Shown: piece after piece, positions 57,036-64,000 of the stretch
How the letters are laid out: each line of letters starts with the position of its first letter
Numbering within the stretch: position 1 is the stretch's first letter
From: Agrocybe praecox
Taxonomy: Eukaryota > Basidiomycota > Agaricomycetes > Agaricales > Agrocybaceae
Direction of reading: 5' to 3'
Assembly: GCA_964017145.1 (NCBI GenBank)
Contig: OZ024847.1
Coordinates: forward strand, 2,356,001 to 2,420,000
Length of the DNA: 64,000 bases
Program-made: the position numbers and the translations under genes
The notes under the pieces: generated by a model
What the model was told of the DNA's origin: nothing
What the model saw: only the letters and a program-made list of their open reading frames with translations
Databases searched by the model: none

Positions 57036-57400
57036 TAGCAACAACAACAGCAACAGCAACAACAGCAACAGCAACAGCAACACATCAGACTCAGACTTTA
57101 TAACTGAAAGTTGAATGATTGAAGTGTCAAATGGACAAATGTTATGAAAACATTTTAAAACATTTCTTGTGTTCAAAAAATGTTTTTGTATTTTCAAATA
57201 ACATTATCCTATGAGCAAGTAATGTTTTTATGTGTGTACATAATGTTTTTATCTGTGTGCATAATGTTTTTATATGTGTGTAATGTTTTTATATGTGTGC
57301 ATAATGTTTTTATATGTGTGCGTAATATTTTTATACATGTGTGTAATGTTTTTATGTGTGTGAATAATGTTTTTATGTGTGAACACAAGTTTTTTTTCAA
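56640..57400. repeat. AT-rich repeat region with AACATTAT/ATAATGTT words and a minisatellite
   Basis: ATAATGTT and its complement AACATTAT recur many times on both sides of a microsatellite, suggesting a palindromic element. 57215-57385 is a minisatellite of about 24 bp (ATAATGTTTTTATGTGTGTG and variants), about seven copies. Open frames over it are artefacts. Confidence 0.75.
56978..57081. repeat. CAA/CAG trinucleotide microsatellite
   Basis: About 35 triplets alternating CAA, CAG and AGCAA-type interruptions. It is open in several frames (Asn/Ser or Cys or Leu runs), but no gene around it supports translation. Confidence 0.9.
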
Positions 57401-57788
57401 GCTAACAATTTTTGAAACTCAAAAATATCTTAACACAACTCAGAAGTCATTCTTAACACCAACAAAGTAACATCATATATTTATAATGCAAAAGAACCAA
57501 AAACAATGCCAAGCTGTGTTCCTAACCAAAGTACTTTATCATTCGAAAAAAAACACCAAACAAGTCTATCAAACAGCAAGTCCGAAAAGATACAGGACAT
57601 ATTAAAATGAATATCAAATATAAGATAAAAAAGTTTGACACACGAAAAATTAAAAAGAAATCAAAGTAAGTTTGCCAATATATCATGCAAGAAAAATTAA
57701 AAAGTGTATATAAAAAAAATACCCAAGCAAAACATGTCCAAGCAGGGAAGCAACAAAAATGAATCAAGTATATGGAGCAAAAAACAAA
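57401..57788. other. AT-rich 3' flank
   Basis: No gene. Probably contains the 3' untranslated region and polyadenylation region of the minus-strand gene that ends at 57789. Confidence 0.4.
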
Positions 57789-60700
57789 TTAGCGACGACG
57801 AATAACTCCAGAACTTGATCCTTCTCCCCTGTTAATATCATCCCTGATGGCATCATTATAATACCTTTCCGAAGTCAGTTCAATTGCAGCAGGATCATCA
57901 TCAACACTCCTGCGAAGAACATGTTCATTTCGAGATTGAGCAAGGGAAGGAGCTCTATGAATGGTGCGTCCTTGATGGAAATCAAGACATTTTCGAGCAG
58001 AGGGAGGATCACGATGGTAAGAGGAATAAAAATTCGCAGGTGAGGTCTTTGACTGGGAAGCTGCCATTTCTCCCAAGTATGAACGTGAGGGTTGGCTTGG
58101 ACCAGCAGGATCATACTTTCGTGTTTGATGTTTGACATATGGCTGATAGTGTTTTGAAGGAACAGCTAATGCATGATAGGCATTTGAACCAAGATCTCCA
58201 CGTCGTGCAACTGGAATGATAGTCTCATGAGGCATAGAAGAAGGATCTGCCCCTTCATGAGGCTTGGCAAGACGCATTACAGGAAGATCTTCAAACTCAT
58301 TCTCATCCAAGCGATAAAGTTCTTTACGACCTTTACCTTCACCCTCAGAGTCCACAACTATATAGCCATGAAATTCATCACGGGGTGGGGGAATATAATG
58401 AGAAGATGGATCAAGTAATGGATGGAGGACAGGTTGTCGATAACGATATTTGGAGTTGACAGTGGGATTGGGTGCGGGATGAAGTGTAGGATTCAACATC
58501 TTAGCAGGCTTTGAAGAAGTGATAGGTGAAGTATCCAGTTGTTTCCTCGTAGGTATACGAGGAGGGTCAGCAGGAATATTAGCACCAGGAGACGATGGCT
58601 GAGTTGTTATACCTCTCGGTTGTTTCCTCGTAAGTTTATCACCATTAGAAGAGAACCCTTTCGTATGACAAATCTTGATAAGAAAGTCATCTGCCGGGGA
58701 TATTATAAGGGGAATTTGGCCATATTGAGGAGATTCAGATGACAAATCTAATTCATCTGATAAAAGGATTTATAGTCAAATCAATAAGATAAAATAAACA
58801 GAAAAAGCGGTCATACCTTCAGTCCATGATAGAAATTGAATCCGTTTGTCTTTAAGTCTTTCATAAAGTTTCTTCCAACGGCCTTGCTGATCCATAGTGC
58901 TTAAGTTGAAGGATCCACTGCCAATGATCATGCCATTGAAAACCTCTGTTGGCCAGCCTATAAGACGGATCTTGTACTTGAGGCATTGTTCCACCAGGAT
59001 ATTCCATGGACAAGTTTGGCGAGCATCACCAGTGAGAGAACCTGATGTTTCAAATCAATATAAGTTCAATAATCAACAGAAGAGTGTAGAGACATACAAT
59101 AATCTTCCATAAGCAAAGCTGTCGCAGCCTTTCGGAAGTCATGAATAGTTTTGAGTTCAACTTTCCCACCAGTAGCCTTTTCGATGGCATTGTTGATGGC
59201 ATATTGCTCGATACGTTTCGGTAAGGTGACTTTGTGAGCTTGTTTGACAGCAGGGTCAACGACAATTATGGCATTTCCAAGGGAGTTGGGGTCCTTCTTC
59301 GTCAACAGCTCATCAAGCTGTAAGGTAGCAACACGTCCTCTGTGATAAGAATGATCAATAAATACAGTTTATTATATATATATATATAAACATACCTAAC
59401 CATATCAGTGAACATGTCAAGGAGTGGTTGGATCTTAACCTTATTCTCGTTGATAAGTTGGGTCGTAAATTGCGACCCACTGACCAGGCAGACTTTTTGA
59501 CGAGCAGCCTGGTCATGACTGATTGTCGTGACGATCCCTACAAATATGATATCGCCATTGACCATGCAGATTTGGGCACCCTACGACATATTGAGAAGGA
59601 GCATTGTTTCTCATGAAATAAAAACTTACAGTTTTTGAGAGCTCGTTTGTGGCCTGGGCCATCCGCGTCGAAGCCGATTTGAGGAAGCGAGGGTCATTTC
59701 CATATTGCTTGACCTGCTCTTCCAAGCTGCGCTTGTACTCGAGGAATTCCTTCGGGGTCATTGAGTCCACAGTGGCATGGTACTCCCGCAAACCCTCTGC
59801 GTTGTAATCAGCACCTAGACATAGACAGAAAATTAAGTATAATTAGTTTCAAAGGATAGATAAAGAACATACCAGGAACATTGTCCGTCTTCGGATTCCT
59901 AAGGGCACGAAGGCAGATGAAATTGTTGTAGCAGCTTGTCTCGCGATGCGTCTTGACGTTGAGGCCACTCAAATTGATAACGTCGGCGTTGGACGTCTCG
60001 AACTCCCTCGCAAGTGCCGATATTTCTTGATGAAACCTGACACCGAGCTCTTCGCATTTCTTAACGAGGGCAGAGGGCTTGCGACCTCGTCGAGTGGCAA
60101 ATTCCCCCTCTACTTCGGTGTTGAGATCCACGTCGGCAATGGTCTCGATGTTGGGGAGCTGCTCCTTATCAACGAGGAGCTCGGTGGCCTTTCCCTTTCC
60201 CTTATTCTTGCAGGGGATGGCAGGACTGGATGCAACGACGTCCCTTTCCATTGACAATTCCTCCTCAACATCCTTCTCTTCCTCTGACTGCGAGAGACGA
60301 CGTTCGTTCCTAAAATCCCGGACCAAGTTCACCCCAGCTCTTGATTCTTCGTAGTCGCTGCCGGAATCCTCACTCTCAATAGGAGTAGCAGCGCGTGGGG
60401 GGGACGAAGGCACTACTTCGGCTAGGTCTCGTTGTTCAGATGGTGTACGATGGGATGGCTCCAGAACCGCAGGAGAAGGGTCCGTGTTGGCACCTGGAGT
60501 TGGGGATTCGGTTCTGCGTTGAGGGGTGGACTGAGGGCTCTCGATACGTTGGAACATAGAGGCCGAAGAGAATCCTGGGTTAACAGGAGGAGTCGTAAAA
60601 ACATCTGCCATAGCAGGAGCGGTCGGTAGCTGGACCGAATATAATGTAAATTAAGTATATACATGATTTTCATGGTGCATACCTGCTGATTCCCTGTGCC

Positions 60701-61710
60701 CTCTATGGCGCCGCTCTTCCGTGCTTCGCGGTACTCCTTCGCGATTCGTTTCGTGACGCTTATATTGAAAAAGTCGTCCGTGGGCAGAGCATTCAAGATG
60801 CTGGTCAAGCCTCGGTTCATCCGTGGTGTGGGCCTGGGACGGGGGGCAACGGGTTCAACGGGTTCCTCCTGAGCGGGAGCAACCTTCTTGGAGCGTCGGC
60901 CACGCTTAGCAGGAACGTTAGTGGATATGGATCCAGTATGTCTATAGTATATTAGAAATGTACAAAACAACAAACTTAATAAACTTACTGAGTTCTGGAC
61001 CTCGTTACACGACCGCCTTGGACATCACTGGCGATGTGATTGGAGGTTTCCTTCTCTTCGTCGGCCAAGAGTACCTCTTGAGGTTGCGGACTAGAAAAGG
61101 ATTGATTAGACCGAAAGTACCGAAGTAAAGAACACTACTCACAGACCGCCACGACGTGTGGAACGTCGAAGAACGTCATTAACAGTACCCGCACGAGCAG
61201 GCGAAGGTCCCGAACGAGTATCGTCCTGGATGGCCTCCGCAGGTTGTGACGGTCTAGGAGAATCGTAGGAGTTAGCGCACGAAGCAAACCCACATTACAA
61301 CCTCAAGAGACGGGCCCTTCATTGTGCGACACAGTCAGCACAGCAAGGATAAGAGGATTGCGACACAGTCAGCAACCCTCCCTCCCCAGCGACACAGTCA
61401 GCTGGAGAACCGTTTCCCTAGGCGAAATGCAGGCGAAAGGAAGGGAGTTGGGGCTTACGCGGGTGCGCAGGTGGCAGGATTCTTGGGTGGTCGACCTCGA
61501 GGGCGCTGAAAGGAAGGGAAAATGAGCATATACGAGTCAGTCATCGGTAACGAACATACCTTGGGGGCCACCACGACGTCTTGTTCCTCCTCGTTGGCCT
61601 AGGCGAAGAGCCCATTAGTGTTGATTAAGAAAGGGGGAGGGGACCGTACTCACCACGCGCTTCCGTTTGCGTTGGTTGGTTTCTGGCTTTCCTTTGCGCT
61701 TCGGGGGCAT
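57789..61710 (-). CDS. Large 12-exon protein with AT-hook, unknown function (1058 aa)
   Basis: Exons: 61710-61654, 61598-61560, 61505-61459, 61253-61143, 61090-60989, 60941-60683, 60629-59873, 59814-59630, 59580-59396, 59339-59098, 59041-58817 and 58756-57789. Every junction is GT-AG and in phase. The N-terminus is basic (MPPKRKGKPETNQRKRKR). An AT-hook core RPRGRPPKNP follows near residue 33, then STRRGG and KRGRRSKKVAP: minor-groove DNA binding is likely. A folded central part has VTKRIAKEYREARKSGAIEG, ARREFETSN-type helices, DYNAEGLREYHATVDSM, GAQICMVNGDIIFVGIVTTI, DFRKAATALLMEDY and TCPWNILVEQCLKYKIRLIG with WPTEVFNGMIIGSGSFNLST. The C-terminal 300 residues are disordered. The order resembles Agaricomycete hypothetical proteins I have seen, with no assigned function. 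Intron 3 (61254-61458) contains one of the four triple-hairpin modules. Confidence 0.85.
61323..61405. repeat. Triple-hairpin module A (inside an intron)
   Basis: Three copies of the loop GACACAGTCA at 61328-61337, 61362-61371 and 61391-61400. Their flanking arms pair as TGTGC/GCACA, AGGaTTGC/GCAAcCCT (one mismatch) and CCAGC/GCTGG. The module lies within intron 3 of the 1058-aa gene. Confidence 0.85.
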
Positions 61711-61931
61711 ACTGAATGAAGGTGGTGGTTGTAAGAGAGTTGAAAGGTAGGTGTGCTGGCCAAAATTTCTCGTCAGGATATATCGTATGCTAACTCAGGG
61801 ACGCGATATTAGTCGCTGATCGTCGCTGATCGGTCCCCGAACTTTCGCTTACGACTTCAGGCGGTGGAAGATAGGGGGGAATGGATCGACTCTGGACCGA
61901 CTCTGGATCGCATAGCGAATAGAACAATCCC
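61711..61931. other. 5' flank of the 1058-aa gene
   Basis: Likely promoter and leader of the minus-strand gene. TCGCTGATCG occurs twice in tandem near 61814-61833. No gene. Confidence 0.4.
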
Positions 61932-62013
61932 ATCGCTGTGCGACACAGTCAGCACAGCGATCCATTTCAGCGACACAGTCAGCTGAAAGGGACGGAGCGA
62001 CACAGTCAGCTCC
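61932..62013. repeat. Triple-hairpin module B
   Basis: Loops at 61942-61951, 61972-61981 and 61999-62008. The stems are ATCGCTGTGC/GCACAGCGAT (10 bp, perfect), TTTCAGC/GCTGAAA (7 bp, perfect) and GGAGC/GCTCC (5 bp, perfect). Confidence 0.9.
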
Positions 62014-62275
62014 ACATGTAGATGTAATGTGATGAACGGGAAAGAGTCAGGGTTCGTTTCATAATGTAAAGACGGTCGCAGAACATACCTGTTTCGAAAT
62101 ATTGATTCAATGCTGAAATGTGCGCAATTGAACCAATAATTAGCCTTCAGTAAGCTTGTGTTAGGGAAAGTTTGAAGATATTTAGCAGGGAACGAGCAAC
62201 AGAAGGTAAATTCGATGTAGTTTGATTGAAGATGAATGAAGTCGTCAAACTTGAACTTGAAGAATCAGAATCTCC

Positions 62276-62360
62276 TTGTTGTGCGACACAGTCAGCACGA
62301 CAATCCAACTCAGCGACACAGTCAGCTGAGTTGGCACAGAGCGACACAGTCAGCTCGGTG
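62276..62360. repeat. Triple-hairpin module C
   Basis: Loops at 62285-62294, 62315-62324 and 62343-62352. The stems are TTGTTGTGC/GCACGACAA (9 bp, one G-T), CCAACTCAGC/GCTGAGTTGG (10 bp, perfect) and CACaGAGC/GCTCgGTG (8 bp, one mismatch). Confidence 0.9.
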
Positions 62361-62435
62361 AGGAGAGAGGGGTACGATGAGAAGGACGACGATGGGTAAC
62401 TGGTGGAGGAATGTCGGACCAGGCTAGCAATGAAC

Positions 62436-62520
62436 TCGTTGTGCGACACAGTCAACACGACGATCCAACTCAGCGACACAGTCAGCTGAGTTGGCACCGA
62501 GCGACACAGTCAGCTCGATG
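62436..62520. repeat. Triple-hairpin module D
   Basis: Loops at 62445-62454, 62475-62484 and 62503-62512. The stems are TCGTTGTG/CACGACGA next to a C-A mismatch at the loop (the only copy with an altered core), CCAACTCAGC/GCTGAGTTGG and CGAGC/GCTCG. It is a diverged 160-bp tandem copy of module C. Confidence 0.9.
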
Positions 62521-63079
62521 AGGAGAGAAGGATGCGTTGATAACAATGGCGATGGGTGACGATGGGTAAGAATGTGGTGCAGGTGTTTGATAAGAAGTGA
62601 AATTCGACTTGTAAGTTCATTTCAACTTCGGGCCGATGTTCTTATCTATTCTTATCACATTTTCTAATTTTATCCAGGTTATTTGTTTGCGGTAAATATC
62701 CGTGACGCGTGACGTTTGTTGAACGCCAGCTCACACGCTCCTCATTGTTCCCTTCCTACTTCCAACCCTTCCATTTCTTTCTCTTTTTCAATACTTTACA
62801 CTGCCCCACTGATTCCTGGTGGAGTCCAGTGGAGTCCACATAGTCCCATAGAGTCCAGTGGATTAGCACACTTTTTTTGCTGGATTCCACTGGAGTCTGG
62901 TGGACTCTACTGGACTCCATCCAGAATCCTGTCAAACTTAGTGGAAACTTGCTGTTTGCATATTTTATGCAATGCCACTTATGTTAAAAAAACATAATAT
63001 TCACCAAACACATAAGGATCACACAAAAAACATATGAAAAAGCGAAATTTATTTAAGAAATGCTTAATATACATGATGT
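62521..63079. other. Intergenic with a palindromic TGGAGTCCA cluster
   Basis: 62815-62935 contains repeated TGGAGTCCAGTGGA-like words in both orientations on either side of a T-run, so it can fold back on itself. It is probably the remains of a small palindromic element. No gene. Confidence 0.6.
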
Positions 63080-63682
63080 TTATATACTTATATTACTTAG
63101 ATAATTATTTTTAATTGAAGATAATGGGGGGATGAGATTATAGAAAGGGGAGCACAGGGAAGAGGAGATGGGAGGGGATATGACAGAAAGAAGGGAAGTG
63201 GGTGGGGAGGAGGAAAGGGATGGGAGGAGGGACAGGGGGCCCAGCTTGTTGACAGAGGCGGTGAGCGAGAACACGGATTGGACGGGGTACTTACCTTGTC
63301 GTCCTAAATGCCCCGCCTTGCCACGTCACGCCCTCGCCGGCCTGGCCCCCAATCCCGCCCCCTCGCGTTCGTCAGCTTGTTCGCTGGGATCCGTCGTCTG
63401 TTTCGCCATGCGCGTCCGTCGTTATCGTCGTCGGCGTTGTCGCCATTCAGCCATGTCAGTCACATTCTTATATGAAATGTTGGTAGTTGCCACACTTAGT
63501 GCATATATCCAGAATGGTACCTACCAGGTCTGGCAGTTGCCAGCCCCATCTGTTTCACTGTCCAATATTCCTGACTGGTCATGTGCTGTGACTGGTTGTT
63601 ACTGATTGCATCAAAATCAAAAGCATGACTTTTTGCTTGCCTCTATTTACACATTCAGGGTCCATTGCCACAATTTTATGGC
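63080..63682. other. Purine-rich then CG-rich low-complexity sequence
   Basis: 63120-63240 is GGGA/GGAGG-rich and 63290-63450 is C-rich with GTCGT words. A 145-codon open frame at 63168-63605 follows this composition bias and has no motif. Confidence 0.4.
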
Positions 63683-63882
63683 NNNNNNNNNNNNNNNNNN
63701 NNNNNNNNNNNNNNNNNNNNNNNNNNNNNNNNNNNNNNNNNNNNNNNNNNNNNNNNNNNNNNNNNNNNNNNNNNNNNNNNNNNNNNNNNNNNNNNNNNNN
63801 NNNNNNNNNNNNNNNNNNNNNNNNNNNNNNNNNNNNNNNNNNNNNNNNNNNNNNNNNNNNNNNNNNNNNNNNNNNNNNNNNN
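63683..63882. other. Assembly gap of 200 N
   Basis: Exactly 200 undetermined bases, the usual placeholder for a gap of unknown size. Anything spanning it cannot be interpreted. Confidence 0.99.
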
Positions 63883-64000
63883 GGTGCGCCATTGTGGTTC
63901 GCAGGTTCGTTGTCGGCTGTCGTTGGCGTGTTGTCGTATCGTCGTCGCCGTGGCCATTGGCGTGTCGTCGTTGTCATCGGGTCGCCGTTGTCGTATCGTC
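63883..64000. other. GTCGT/CGTCG low-complexity sequence
   Basis: Imperfect GTCGT repeats similar to 63410-63440 on the other side of the gap. Such a repeat may have caused the gap. Confidence 0.6.

Noticed and set aside
56796..57197. Leucine-run, cysteine-run and Asn/Ser-run open frames
   Set aside because: All are translations of the CAA/CAG microsatellite in different frames; no flanking domain.
57180..57470. Repetitive open frame rich in MFL/CV residues
   Set aside because: Translation of the 24-bp minisatellite.
63579..63977. Long minus-strand open frames over 63.6-64.0 kb
   Set aside because: They exist only because 200 undetermined bases contain no stop codon.

Overview
This is nuclear DNA from a filamentous basidiomycete, most likely an Agaricomycete. 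The reasons are many short (about 45-75 nt) GT-AG introns, a KDZ transposase with its cysteine cluster, a SWIM/cysteine-cluster KDZ-type transposase, and several hypothetical families I know only from Agaricomycetes. The genus cannot be told from the sequence. The window is gene-poor and rich in repeats. Gene models were built by hand: exons were joined only where splice sites and reading phase agreed, and homology calls come from recognising motifs, not from a search.

Layout. 0.4-5.3 kb: decayed host gene fragments (a glycosyltransferase-type N-terminal domain, a polyprenyl synthase C-terminus, an Agaricomycete hypothetical). 5.6-6.7 kb: tandem repeats, including eight hairpin-forming units whose stems carry compensatory changes. 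7.1-9.7 kb: a dead KDZ transposon with its right end. 11.8-16.3 kb: nested small DNA transposons, including a hAT-type MITE with an exact 8-bp target duplication, and a sterol carrier protein X thiolase relic. 16.97-29.71 kb: a 12.7-kb KDZ element with terminal inverted repeats of about 680 bp. It carries four apparently intact genes: a 701-aa HMG-like protein, a 335-aa protein with an RNase H1/viroplasmin-type N-terminal domain, a 122-aa basic protein and a 1115-aa CxC2-KDZ transposase. Its right end lies 62 bp upstream of the first ATG of a PUF (Pumilio) gene with a GC-AG intron. 33-42 kb: hypothetical genes, a truncated aminoglycoside-phosphotransferase-like kinase, and a SWIM/KDZ-type transposase broken by one frameshift. 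42.6-53 kb: a satellite family forming near-identical inverted arms around decayed genes and a deleted pogo element. 53.6-62.5 kb: a 386-aa Ser/acidic gene with a repeat-filled intron, and a 1058-aa, 12-exon gene with an AT-hook. 63.68-63.88 kb: a 200-N assembly gap.

The most unusual structure is at 61.3-62.5 kb, in intron 3 and upstream of the 1058-aa gene. Twelve hairpins share a constant 10-nt loop (GACACAGTCA) but have different, self-complementary stems. They are grouped as four modules of three hairpins with nearly constant spacing. The stems differ between modules and stay paired, so the fold and the loop, rather than the stem sequence, appear to be what is kept.
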